The notes under the pieces are model-generated. The model saw only the letters and a list, made by a program, of their open reading frames with translations. It did not search any database and was not told the origin of the DNA. 64,000 nucleotides of DNA, from contig VYZB01000036.1 in NCBI GenBank assembly GCA_013397455.1, forward strand, positions 1,782,657 to 1,846,656, in the 5' to 3' direction. Shown piece by piece: positions 14,401 through 27,051 of this stretch. Each line of letters opens with the position of its first letter. Positions within the stretch are counted from its first letter, which is position 1. The position numbers were made by a program, and so were the translations under genes. Source of the DNA: Crotophaga sulcirostris (lineage: Eukaryota; Chordata; Aves; Cuculiformes; Crotophagidae).

Positions 14401-17017
14401 CAAAAATGGGTGCTGCCATGCACAGCACCATGGTTCACACACTGTCAGTGAGCGGGAGGAAAGTTGGCACCACGAGGCCTCTCAGGGCTCATTGAAAGCT
14501 GAGCTTTCCTTATGGACAACAACTAGCCCAGTGGATCAGCTGACAGTGAAACCATGACAGTGAATTTGGCAGGTGGAGCATCCTGTTAATTCATTTCCCC
14601 TGCAGATAAAAATAGTCTGCATGTTGGATGAAAAGCTTCTCCCTAATGACTGTAACTGGCCATCACTGATACTATCAGAAACATGATAGCCCTAAAAGAA
14701 GAGCTTATTCCCTTGAAGAGATCAATTCTCTTTTCTCTTGAGGCAAAATGGAAGAATTTAATGGAATAGAGCATCTTCTTAGTTAGAAATTGTAAGGCAC
14801 CATTTATCTATAAGAAACTACTGAACTGCTGTTTTCAGCTAGAAAAGGAAGATCTGCAAATCCGAAGTGAACAGCAAGGACTGAAATTTCGTGCTGGTAC
14901 CGATAGCATTTCATACACCTGAAAGCAACAGACAGACTGCAGTAGGAAATAAATAATCTATTCTAACACTGATGCAACTCATAAACAACTTCCTATGCTG
15001 TAAGAGATTTGTTAAGATCATCTGATTGTGAGGTACATGCTCTAACTGCAACAGCTGTATAGGGACAACAGTGTGATGGATATGAGGATGGAACGATCCT
15101 CCAACTGAAGCTCCTCAGAGCCTGGAGCATACCCTGCACTCTACAGAGCTGAAGCTTGAGCTATCTGTGTATCTCCAAGGTTAGGAAGAGCAGGAGATCT
15201 GAGCAGGTTAGAAGAGTCAGCTGTAAGCAGAGCTAAGAAGGCCATAAAAGGAACAGCATTCTTGGGAATCCCAAACGACGTATCGTCCCTCATTCTCATA
15301 AAGGGCACGGTGCCAAGGAAGCTGGCAGAGATACTGCTTTAGTAGCAGGTGCTGTGGGCAGCAAAGGGCTAGGGTAGAGCAGGAATATCCCAGGGAACAG
15401 CATGCACAGGGCTGCTCTGCAGGGCAGGATGACCTGGGGTGATCATGATACCGCTAAGCCAGACAGTCTCCTCACTGACTCAATGCACTCCTGCTGTACC
15501 CATGCAGCACCAAGATTTGGCTTGCAATTTAAGCATTTAGTACCTTGATTCAAGATTTCCAGATGTTCAGAATTGCAGATATAACCACGGCAGAGTGCTC
15601 ATTTGCAGCAAGCCCATCATTTCACATAAGCATTAAATTTAAGCTGCACACTGTGTGGATCCAATAAATGTGACACAAAATACTACAGAGTGCTTGCACA
15701 TGTAAACGGGCCTGCAGACAACTGATCAGCACCCATGCATTAAATCCCACATGTCCTGAAGAGGTCTGATTTGACTGTGTACAAACAGAATAACTGAGCT
15801 CACTGCATACGTTTTATACAGTGCACAAACATTTCTTCCCAGGCAGAATCATAAGCAATGAAAGTGAGGGGCTCTGATGTGGCACTACTGGTTTGGGCCA
15901 TCAGCCAAGACACAGAACAGCCACTATATTGATATATGCCTCACCACAGCTACCAACACAGTATTGCATTCCCTGCTGTTAGTTCTCAGCACACAAGAGA
16001 TAGTGAGTTATTTCCTGAAAAAAAACCCAAACCCCCCCAAAAACCTCAAAAAACAACAACCAACCCTGATGTATATTAATTACATTTTTTTAAAAAAATC
16101 TTTCCTTTTTCAGAAGCTTTGGTAACTTGAAGTTAAGTAGTCATCTTTACCAGAAGCATAAAGGAGATGATACCTATCTGTAGGCAGGACCCGTGTTTCT
16201 CCTTTCCAAATGATAAGTCTGGGAATATAATAGTATTAGAGGTCTAAAAACAAGATGTTTACAGATGCTAAATAACATAACAATGCATAAATGTCTATTT
16301 ACAATATCTCTTTCACCATCCCCAAGATAAAGCTTTTGCATTTTAAAAGGTAATTTTGCTGTCAGTATTTTCCTTTTTGAATCCAGAGGTAAGTTAAATG
16401 AAGCTTGGAGGAAGTAAGAGATATTTAAAAAGTACAAATCCTCTGTTGATATTCGGTAAGGGAATAAATAACAGCACCAAGCTTAAATGCTAGTGAGCTG
16501 CACAGGTTCTTGATCCACGAATTCTCAGAGAGCATCTGAGCAGATGTCACCTAACACTTACAATGCATTGTCCCCAACTACCTCTGGGAAGAAAAATGAA
16601 TGCAATCAAGCAAACTTAAAGTCTTCATCCTTACAAACATCATTGCAGAATTTCAAATGCCACAACCTAGGCACTGTTTATGGAAATTGTATTAATGACT
16701 CATTTCTATGTCACAGACTTGACCAAGGCAGCGTCATTTGTCTTCACTTTCAGAATAGCCACCAATTTTTCCAAGGCTGTGCTTACAGACACCGGCTGTA
16801 CTGGAAACACTTGTGGGTTTGCCATCTCCAAAGCCCTGCTGAGCCCTCTCTGCCGCTCGCAGGCTGCGTGCTGCCATCTCGTGTCCCACAACGCCAAGGC
16901 ACCCGGGTGACAGCTCACAGCAAGAGGGGACATCAGAGATGCCTTTCCTGAAAACAGTTACGACTTAGAACTTATTTTCATTCTCTCCTCTGAAAGTCAG
17001 GCCAGCTCAGATCTAGT
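11461..17017. other. Intergenic, no gene recognised
   Basis: AT-rich with short chance open frames. A homopolymeric C/A-rich patch lies near 16020-16065. The 16544-16951 frame of 135 codons has no recognisable product. Confidence 0.6.
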
Positions 17018-17305
17018 CATAGAATCGTTTAGGTTGGAAAATCCAACCGTAAACCTAGCACTGCCAAGCCCATCACTAAACCATGTCCCTAAATGCCACA
17101 TCTACACGTCTTTTATTTACCTCCAGGGATGGCGACTCAACCATTTCCCTGGGGACCCTGTTCCAGTGCTTGAGAACCCTTTTGGTGAAGTAGTATTTCC
17201 TAACGTAGTTTAAAGCTCTCCTTCTGCAACTTGAGGCAATTTCCTCTTGTCCTATCACCTGTTACTTGGGAGAGGAGACCAATACCCACCTCACTACAAC
17301 CAGAT
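17018..17305 (-). mobile_element. CR1 LINE 3' end
   Basis: Reverse complement of a CR1 tail, starting at CATAGAATCGTTTAGGTTGG (the CR1 3' terminus) and running through CCATGTCCCTAAATGCCACA, GGTGAAGTAGTATTTCC and CTTGAGGCAATTTCCTCTTG. 5'-truncated, non-coding. Confidence 0.9.
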
Positions 17306-17529
17306 GACACAGTCCAACTGCCCACCGCAACAGCCAGGTGAAGTACAATTTATGAGATGTTTGCATGCTGTCACACCGCAAAAACTATGCATAGTTTGCA
17401 CAAATGGAACTGATCCCAGGCTGAGCTTCTAGACATTACTGACATTTAAGAAAATAGTGTCTTCCGTCTTTTAGGCGTGAAAGACCATTTTCATAATGCC
17501 TAATTTGTTAGTAGTTCCAAGTATGTTTC

Positions 17530-18039
17530 TGTCCTGGTTTCAGCAGGGATAGAGTTGATTTTCTTCCTAGTAGTTGATATAATGATGTTTTGAATTTAGT
17601 ATGAGAATAGTGTTGCTAACACACTGATGTTTCAGTCATTGCTAAGCAGTCAAGGACTTTCCAGCTTTCCAGCAAGAAGGCAATAAGGTCACACAAGAAG
17701 CTGGGAGGGGACACTGCCAGGACAGCTCACCTAAACAAAGGGATATTCCATACCATGTGGCATCATATTCAGCATAGAAACTGGAGGGAGTTGGCTGGGG
17801 AACTACAGTCCAGGAAGGGCTGAGAGTAGGTCAGTGAGTGGTGAGCAATTGTTCTGTGCATCGCTTGTTTTGTATATTCTTTTATCATCATTATTATTAT
17901 TATCTTCCTTTTCTGTCCTATTAAATTGTTTTTATCTCAACCTACTATTTTTGCCTTTCCCAGTTCTCTCCTCTGTCCCACTGCAGGGGAGTGAGTGGCT
18001 GTGTGGTTGTTTTAGTTGCCTGCCGGGTTAAACCATGAC
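17530..18039 (+). mobile_element. Solo ERV LTR with 5-bp target-site duplication
   Basis: 510 bp, from TGTCCTGGTTTCAGCAGGGA to GGGTTAAACCATGACA, so it has the TG...CA ends of a retroviral LTR. It is flanked on both sides by GTTTC (17525-17529 and 18040-18044), a perfect 5-bp duplication, as expected for ERVL-type integration. It includes a short ATT-rich microsatellite near 17886 and an old poly(A)-region block. No internal viral genes adjoin it, so this is a solo LTR. The TATA-box position reads CATAGAAAC and has decayed. Confidence 0.9.
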
Positions 18040-18044
18040 AGTTT

Positions 18045-20679
18045 CCTATGTACTTTCTATACCAGCTGCAGGCATTTTCAGGAATTTGCAATATCAGACA
18101 GTTGAATTCAGTTTCTAGGAATGGCATTGCAGCCAAAACTCCTTAAAAGAAATTTGTGCATCTACCTGAGGCATTCCGTGTTCTGAAATCATTAACACAA
18201 TATACTTAAAACTGATTAATCACCTTAATAGGACCCAGACAGATATGTAGTCAAGGATAGAGAGTTAATCTTTTCATTAAGAAAACACACATTTTCTCAA
18301 AAAACCAAACCTCCCTAAAACTAACAACAAAACCCGCAAAACACTCACAATGTTCCACAGATATCCCCAAACACAGACTGTAGGAAGAGTATGTTATGTT
18401 CTTGAAGAATTGTGTCAGAACAGTCTACTTGGGCACTACTTTTATGTAAATGATGAGACCTGTGTATGCCTACTGTCTTGTCTTGATAACAACACATTGT
18501 AAGGGGTGAGGCAGTTCCCTCAGATGGGCATTTACAGGAATATAGTTTACCAGAGGTAATTCTACCTTTGCACAGTAAGAGGAGAGAGGAGGGTAGTCAA
18601 GTGCCTATCACCAAAGACGCCCCTCAGGCAGGTTTCTGCTTCAGCTTTCCCATCAGTCTCCCAATGATTGTCCATGATAGGTCCATTCCCAGACAGTGAC
18701 GACACAGTAATGTACAGGCTACATTAAAAAAAAAAAGACACTGAGTTACCATGCGATAACTGCTGCGGTTGCCCTCAGCAAGTAGAAGCAAGGAGGATAC
18801 TTCCACTGCTCCTTCCCTAAGCCCTAAGGGTAACTGGGCATGGTCAGCTGGGAGATGTCTCCAGGCTGCTGGACAAACATGGGAAGGAGGGAGCACGTAA
18901 TAACACTAGCAGACTTCTACAAGAAGCAAGAGACTTGCAGCAAAATGCAAATCTACAGTCATGGTGAAAAAGAGTCTTTGACAAACCTCAGGAGACACAG
19001 CAAACTAGAAAGACACTGAAAGTTAGTTCATACTAGAAAGAATGACATCTGCATGCAAAGAGGGCAGAAGGGGTTTCATTTTTCAACTTTTTCTACATTT
19101 AAACTGGCAGATTCTGTTCTGATATGAAGTATTATTCCTCTACTTTAATATTTTGTGTTTTAATAGCATCCATATTTCACAGGCTGGATGGCTGCTGTTG
19201 TAGCCATTTAAAAGAAAATGTGGGACAGTTTCACCTCTGGCTCTGGTCAACTCAACCCTGTCATTTAAAGATGGATGTATATACCAGAGCCCTGCTACCT
19301 AAATTCTCTCCTAAATAGCCCATCAACATTCTCTCAACTTTCTCATTTTTATATTGAGATGCTACCTGTGCACACTTTCATGTCAGCATACCAAAAAGAT
19401 CATCTCATGCATCCTTATATGTCAACACTTATATCCTTATTCATTCCCAAGTCCCACATATGCACAGAAAAAAAAATGAAGAAATAGTACAGAGGAGTCT
19501 ACCATATGGAAGTGTTCTTTGAGGAACAAATCTCCATATTTACCTACTGAGATTTAATAAAAAAAAAGAACAAAGTCAACCACAATCTGTTCAGTTCTGA
19601 GCAAGGTCAACAAAGGTGTGCATCTTATTTTCCTCATTTATACTGATGGGAATAGGTACCCTAAAATCCAGCACAGGCACCTGATCTTAAATCCTGAGAA
19701 CCCAGACACTACCTGGTTTAACACCATGTAGAGAAATTCCTCAATGATTTTGGAAAGCTGATCCCACTTTTATATCTGAGAGAAAATATTGACAACCAGT
19801 TACCTGCCAATAGCATGAATGTGTTTTTGATGGAAAATGTAGCTTTACACATTTAAAGGATGGAATGTGTGCATTTTAGATTGTTTATTCTTAGGTCAAA
19901 AAGAGAGTGACAGTTCAGATTTAGATATGCTGCTATGAAGGAAATTGATTACTATGTTTTGCACATCCACATCTATTTTAAGTCTAAGCTGCAACCAACC
20001 TGCCTTGCCACAAAACAGTGACTTTAAACCATGTTACTCATCCCATTGTTTGCCAGAGAAAGTCACAAGCTGACAAAACCTGTAAAAGCACAATATCCTA
20101 GAGAATAAAACATCTGAGCAAAGGAGGGAAAGACTGTAAGAGCATGTGCACACAAGACATCCCACAAACCCTGGACTGTGCTTTTTGGTCTATGTTCTGG
20201 CTCAGACCTCTTTGAACTCTTTCAGGCAACATGAACAGTTGTGGGAAGCTCATCAAAGCAGACTGTCTTGCCTCTAATAAAGGAGCTGAGTCCGAGTCTC
20301 AAAGCACGTAAGTAATGTGAAAAAGCAAATCCAGTTCTGCCAAAAGAGCTGAACTAGTTATCACCCCAGAAAGGCCTGTGCTGTGAGGACAGAGCAGGTA
20401 AATCTGCGTTGCCTTGAAGTGAAATAGTAGGAAAACAATCACCACGACAACAAAAAAATACTGGTATTACTAGATGCCAATAAATTTAGTGCAGTGCATC
20501 ACCGACACTGAGAATCTCAATCCTATCTATAAATGGGATAAAAACACTATTAAATCTACTTCTGGAGAATAACCTTACAGCAAGATACAAGAGCACATCC
20601 TCCTCAGCCATCCAGATTTCACAACCATGCCAGCATTGCTCCTGGCAACACAGTGAAACAGTTCATAGTTTAATCTATT
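18045..20679. other. Intergenic, no gene recognised
   Basis: Nothing recognised between the solo LTR and the unexplained open frame; only short open frames and A-rich runs. Confidence 0.6.
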
Positions 20680-21276
20680 TTGAAGAAAAATTTATTTGGT
20701 CTATGTGCTATTAAAGGCTCAGGCTTTCTTCATTTGCCACTAAATCCTCCAAAGTCAATGAGACTCTTTTCCCATTTGAGACATTGTTCCAAGTATACAA
20801 CATTTTTATTAGGATTACGGATATCTTGCCAATCCCCAGAGGGATCAATGAAATCAAACAACCCTAACTTCTCAAATTACATTCCACTTTCTGTCTATGA
20901 AATTACTACTTCTAAGATTGTACCTGAGGAATACTGGGAAAGAAGCTCCGCAAGCCCCCTGCAAAAGCGAACTGAAACATTTTTCACATCATCCACTTGC
21001 TATCCCTTATTCAAGATGGGTAGGGAATCTGTATACCCAGCCAGTGGTCCCTCTCAAAAGTCTCCTCGTCAGTACAAACTCCAGGGGCTTTCCATTTATA
21101 CAATTATTATACAGTTCTTGAGGTCCCATTCCTACAAACCAGAAACCAACATAAATTTGCCCTTCCCCATTATCCTCAAAATTGACTTTATGTTAACCCC
21201 TCCTCCATTCTCTTTCTCCATAGATCTTCACTCTCAAAATCTGCTTCCAATACACTTAACTCTCCTGGCTTATTAA
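20680..21276 (+). other. Unexplained 198-codon open frame
   Basis: An uninterrupted ATG-to-TAA frame of 198 codons in AT-rich intergenic sequence about 2.7 kb beyond the probable ZNF800 3' end, on the opposite strand. The translation (starts MKKNLFGLCAIKGSG; Ser/Pro/Leu-rich; a hydrophobic IYTIIIQFL patch) matches no family I know, has no domain or signal peptide and no visible promoter. Chance, or an exon of a non-coding transcript, is more likely than a gene. Confidence 0.12.
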
Positions 21277-24021
21277 AGCAGCAGCTGACTACTTGTACAG
21301 CCATAATGGTATTAGAAAACAGAGATAAGTTGTTCATTACTGAATTCTAACAACAAAATGAAAATCCTCATTCTTATCACATTACTAGTTCTATATCTAA
21401 ACCCTGCAGCATAAATATTTCATAATAAAAAGACAGCATCTCCACATGATTCTGAAGGCTGTACAAACTACCTGTAACTATCAAATGGAATAGGTGTAGC
21501 CAGTGATATTTAGCAATTTCGGAACGAGTCAAGTGTGTAAAATATTGGTATTCAAAACCAATGGAAACCAACCAAGTCAAATAGCAGGAAATAGAAAGGG
21601 AATAGATGTGTATAGTATCAGAAAGGGAAACCAGTACCACATCAGCTGACTGTAACTCTCCAGTATGAAAGAATATATTACTTCTCAAATCTGTATCTTT
21701 TTCTGCTGTGTATCATTAAGCAAATCAAATCTTTCCACTGACAGAAAAACATGTTGAGCCAATAAAAGTTACAAATCAAAATAAAATCCCATTAAGAATA
21801 CCGATTTTTAATAAGATTAAGAAAAGCTCCACAATTACTTATACTTCCAAATTCAAAACACAACTTTTATTAGAGACCTCCTGAGAAAAAACTTTCATAT
21901 CAAGAATATCTTATATTTGTTAAAGCTTGCCTCATTGCTGAAGCTACTTAGTTGTTCCTGGACACACTGTATGCTATACTGTGTATTTTTAAAAATCAAG
22001 TTACTAATTCAGGGGACAATTTGAACCAAGTGCCACGCAAGCTTTGCTAGGTGGCAAAGACTGTTTCTTTTTTTTTATTCCCTCAGCAAAACCCTTCATC
22101 AACCTCACAGGAATAAGATCATTTCCCCTCTGTTTTTTATTAAACCACAGAATAGATCTAAACAATCAGATGATTTACCAGTGTCATAAGACTTGCTTTT
22201 ACACTTAATATCCAGCTTCTTGGCTATCCGAATATTCAACTCTATTTCATCTTTACTCCTGATCTGTTTTCAAAGTACCTCAGGCATTTGACAAGTCACA
22301 GAAACCCTTCACATAGTAGCTTTAGGTTCATCCCAGCAGAATCCAATCAAAAAATAGATGGTGATAATGACCATCGACTATTTAACCTACCTCTTTCATT
22401 CTCCTATAAAATTGAGGAGACCAAACACTACAAGGATTTCAAACCCTAGAATCTAACATTCCAGACAGAAAAGACAAGTAAAAAAAAAATCAAAGGAAGT
22501 CCAAAATTAAACACACACACACACAAATAAAACCAGGAAGACCAGACACCCTCACTTGCAATAGGATTAACTGAAGAGGAGGTGGGTTTGAGACAGAAGC
22601 CAGCACTTCATTAGATTAGGAATTTCAGCAAGTTTCACGCCCCCAGTATCAGTGGGTTTCACTTGTTGTTTATGCAAGTTTTCACATCAATTTTACATTA
22701 ACACTAGCCCCTCAAAGCCTTTAGCATTCGAAGATACCTATCACTTAAAAAAAAATTCATTTTTGGCATTACAAGACAGGCTTCTATACAGAACACTTAG
22801 ATCATGCTCATTGTTTTCCGCAACATATGTCACATCCACTCTGAATAAAAACCTCCTTAACAAGACATAGCCTTAATTCTGAAGTCCTACTGAAGAATTT
22901 ACATTTGGGTTTGGCTAGTACAAGCAAAAGAAGCCAAAAGTCACACCAATGTGCCTTATCAACAATGCAAGACAAGACTGCATCTTAATTAAAAATTCAT
23001 GCCGAGACACACTAATGCATAACCCCACAGGTAAGTGTTCACATGGATCTTAACTATATTGAAACCTTTATCAAAAATTTTCAGGATTTGCTGAAAAATA
23101 TGTATCATGTGAATTAAGGTCAATAATTAGAACTCCTCCTCTCAAATTTTTGTTTCCTCCCATTCAAGATGCTTACATGGAAAGATTAAAAAAAACACAC
23201 TAAATTGAACAAATCTACCATAATCAATTTTTTTAAAATGAGATAAAGAGAAAACAGAACTATTCGACAAATCAAAAAGAAAAGGAGACCCGTGCTGCAG
23301 AAGAGCTACACAGTAGATTTAACCTCATGGGGAGACTTTAAAAAAGAATAGTTGTGGCAATTGCTAAATATTAAGCTACACTTTCAAGGACAAATACGCT
23401 ACCCAAAACTTAAGAGTAGAACAAAATAATTTTGTAGCTCTGTTTACCTACATGGATGCAGAACTGGAGAAAAACTTTAGCAGAAAACTTACCTTTGAAA
23501 TAGAAGTAACTTCACTTTCATGTATTTCAAGATGCAGACTGCACACTTAACCAGAACAGAGAGCAGGAACCACAAGGATCATCTGAGAAATGGACAGCTA
23601 TTCTGTCACTACGCCCAAATTTTAAATTCCTAATCTTAATCCACAGGCATTCAGGAACATTAGTTAAAATGCACTTATATAAATAGCTTGATGTCTTCCT
23701 TTACAAAAGGAATAAACAATGATTATGGTGGTTCTTTTCTTATATTATGACTATAAAAAGAAGTAACACTGGATGGTAATCAACATTATCTGCAATGCAG
23801 AACTAGGTAACCCTACTTTCTTATTCAAAAAAAACACATATCCTATCTCCTTCAACATCAACATTCACTTTTGCTTTAAAAGAATAACAAAAACAAGCTT
23901 TGCTCAGTTAAGGAAGAGATAGCTTTACAAGGAACAAAGAGCCAGTATAAACAGTGTTGTTCTAAAAATACAGCAAACCACAACCTTCAGTGTGGAGAAG
24001 TGTTCACTCCTCAAGTGCCAA
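21277..24021. other. Region downstream of ZNF800
   Basis: AT-rich, with no interspersed repeat that I recognise apart from the short AC run. A good minus-strand splice-donor motif (CAAAG|GTAAGT near 23491) stands here without a convincing exon. It could belong to an alternative ZNF800 3' end or be chance. Confidence 0.45.
22511..22525. repeat. Short (AC)n microsatellite
   Basis: About 7.5 AC units. Ordinary short microsatellite. Confidence 0.9.
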
Positions 24022-27000
24022 ATTTTTAATAACAAAAAAACCACATTTATTACAACAGAATATTACAAACAACTACTTTCAGTGATCAAAGAGTCAAATT
24101 TTACAAAAATGGAAATATCGTAATTTCTGATTATGGAAAGATATTCCAAGTTTACAAACACAACAACTTTTTGTTTATCCACACCTGAAAGTGATTTCCA
24201 GTCTGCTTTATTTTCCATCAAATACAGTACATTTATCCAAACAAAAACATGTACATTCAATATAGAACATGTTGAGCAACAGCTACAGTCCAGTTCCCAT
24301 TCACAGTATTTGTAGTGCAATGCACTAACAAGGCCAAATATTTCTCTATCCATAAAAGTATTTTTACTCCTGATCTTGTGATCAACATTTTTAGATATAT
24401 TTTATACAAAAAGTATATATGAACACGAGGCACCTCCCTAAGTAAGGGAGTGAACCTATATAAAAAACATGGTATTTTTTCTGATGTACAATACCTTTCA
24501 AATTGTAGCAATTTGACACAAATCACTAAAAATATTTTCTAAAAAGTAAAAAAAACAAAACAAAACAGAACAAAAAACCCCAAAGTACTGATGCATGAAA
24601 CCTGCCAAGAATTTCATAATGGTAGGCATGCAACTGTTTTACTACAATCTTGATTAAAAGGTTAAAAAAGAGGATCTAAAACATTTTTCAAATTATACAA
24701 AGTCAAATGCTAGCTATAGTGGTCATTCACAACCTTGAGAGAAAAAAATATTTTGAGTTTCTCCCATACTATCCTCCCTTTTTATTAATATTTAATGAAA
24801 TAAGCTAACATTATAAGTGGTTGTGCACAGATTGTCTGTCTATAATACATCAGCAAATATTCACTACCTTCATTTTAACATTAGTGTGTTGATTTTTCAA
24901 AAAATAAACTGAAAAAATAAACTGCAACTATCATTAAAGTGCTTGTGTATAATTTTTTTAAAAAAAATTAAAGAATAGAGGAATGTGGATATTCTTGTAA
25001 ACTTCTTAGATGTTTACAAAGTTTTCCTATGCATCACATATGGAAACAAAATTGAGATCTTTGAAGCAACTTCAGTACAGTGAAATTCAGAATGCCCCAG
25101 AACTGGGAAATTAGTCAATATGAACAAACTGATGTTATGGCAAATACTAAAAATTAGTACAATTCAGCCAATATACACTACATTGTTTGCTCTTATACAT
25201 TCATTTGTAATAAATTTTAAACAGTATATAACACAATATTTGCCAAAGCAGGATATCACAAAAAAAGTCAGAGCTGTTCATCAGTCAGCACTACTAGGAA
25301 GGGCCAGTATGCATGATGAGCTTTATGAAGACCACTTCCTAAATGAGGAATAAAAACCTTCTTCCAAAGCTGTTGTTCATTAACTTGCCTCTGTATTTTT
25401 TTCAATTTCAGAAAGCACTCTATATTCTGTCAAACCTCAACTGCATAGAGATAACTGCTAATTTAAAAGTATGTGTGCATTTCAGATACTTCAGGGTTTT
25501 GGGAAGAGGCACTGTCCTACGAACAGTAAGAATGACTATTAATTTACTAAAAAAACAACAGCTTATGAAAATATTTCCTTCTTATAGTACCAATATAGAG
25601 ATATTAGCAGTTCCAACAACAAACTAAAGTCTTTTTCATTCAAATGAACTCCAAACTTTCCGAACATCACTTGAACCTATCTGCAGAGAAATGGGAATAA
25701 ATTAGTACTTTGAGTTTACCCATATAATTCTGTTTTAAACTACACAGCATAAATAATTTACAAGGCTAATTTTTTAATTCTTGATCGAAAAGCAGAAGTC
25801 TCCCCTCCTCTTAAATTCAGCATAATTCATGGTCCAGTTCAGTTCATTTTTGAAGTTCCGTCACACTTAGCCAGCATTTCTTACAAAGTCCCAAAAGCAA
25901 CAGATTAAAATTTAACATACCTGGGTGGCAATCCACTACAAAAGTTGAACTCAAATAAAATTACATCCTGGGAAACAACATTTTAATCGAAATACAGAAC
26001 AAGGCACATATGCTTGGTTTTCTTTTCACCAAATATGCTAGAAAGGTAATTCTGATGTTAAAGACTCTTACAGGTATCACACTGTCTCTCTTCATTATAA
26101 TTTTTTGTACAATCCCCCAACCTTCAGGTATCAGTTGGCCATTCCGAAATACAAACTGACCGCATACATACATTAATTCCTTTTATTAAAAGGTTCATTT
26201 AAAAATAGGGCATCTTTACCATGAAGGCTATGGAAAAACAAAAAACTACAAATACAACCCCTCCACAAGTAAAAAAAATTCAGGAGTAAGATGTAATCAG
26301 AAGTTTAAAAAATTCTTGGCCAGATTTCTATACATATTTATGATTAAAACAAAAATCCTTGAAGACACTTGAACACTTTAAAAAATAAATGACCAGAAGT
26401 CTCCAAAGCTATGCTTATATAAATAAGCATTAAAATCAAATCTTAAATTTGATGATTTTAAAGGTGTTTGTAGGCACCTACCTCATACTGATTTTAAATC
26501 AAAGCAATTAAGCATCCAAATTACATTCCAAAAGAGCTGTTTTACGCCCTTTTGTTGACAGGGCATAGGTAATATATAAAAATAAATAATTAAAAAATGC
26601 ACACATGATAATTCCAGTAAGTTCATAGAGATTTTTTCTGTCAACAGTTTTTACTGTAGTACCTTTAACTGGGTCACATAAAAGTTAATTAACAGGTTCA
26701 GTTATTCAAACCAAAGTATTGTTAAAAAATTACTATTTTAGAAATGTACGTATATTAGCTTGATTACAATAGATGCCTGAAGACAATTTAAAGAGTTGAC
26801 TCGGTACAGTCTAATCTATAATCAATTCCAACTTCCTACAAAGACAACTTTAGAAATTAACTGTTTTCCAAAATGCTAGAAACAAAATTCATCAACAAAT
26901 TTGACATCTACCTTAGTATTTTAAGCCGCTAAACCATAAAATCTATGGAAAAATATGTTTTCGGCAATAAATCAACAACAGCAAATGAAAGACAGTGGTT

Positions 27001-27051
27001 TTGTTTGTTTCTTAAAGAAAAAAAGTACAAAACACTTTTTTTTTTATTTCC
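24022..27051 (-). other. ZNF800: Probable ZNF800 3' UTR
   Basis: About 3 kb of AT-rich sequence follows the TGA with no recognisable interspersed repeat, in contrast to the introns and flanks. It has several AATAAA-like hexamers on the minus strand (one immediately after the stop near 27045, one near 26184, one near 24781, one at 24046-24051) and many ATTTA motifs. The end is inferred from the most distal hexamer followed by GT-rich sequence. Shorter forms from proximal sites are possible. Without RNA data the boundary is a guess. Confidence 0.5.
24046..24051 (-). terminator. Candidate distal poly(A) signal of ZNF800
   Basis: AATAAA on the minus strand, followed 5-15 nt later by a TGTGGTTTTTTTG run and further GT-rich sequence near 23970, the expected arrangement for cleavage around 24.02-24.03 kb. 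Other hexamers closer to the stop could be used instead. Confidence 0.35.

Noticed and set aside
14300..14460. Apparent repeats of CACCATGG around 14.35-14.43 kb
   Set aside because: Short, irregular matches with no consistent unit.
1..24000. First exon of GRM8, the gene next to ZNF800 in mammals, expected on this side
   Set aside because: No frame on either strand encodes the start or ligand-binding region of a metabotropic glutamate receptor; it must lie outside the window.
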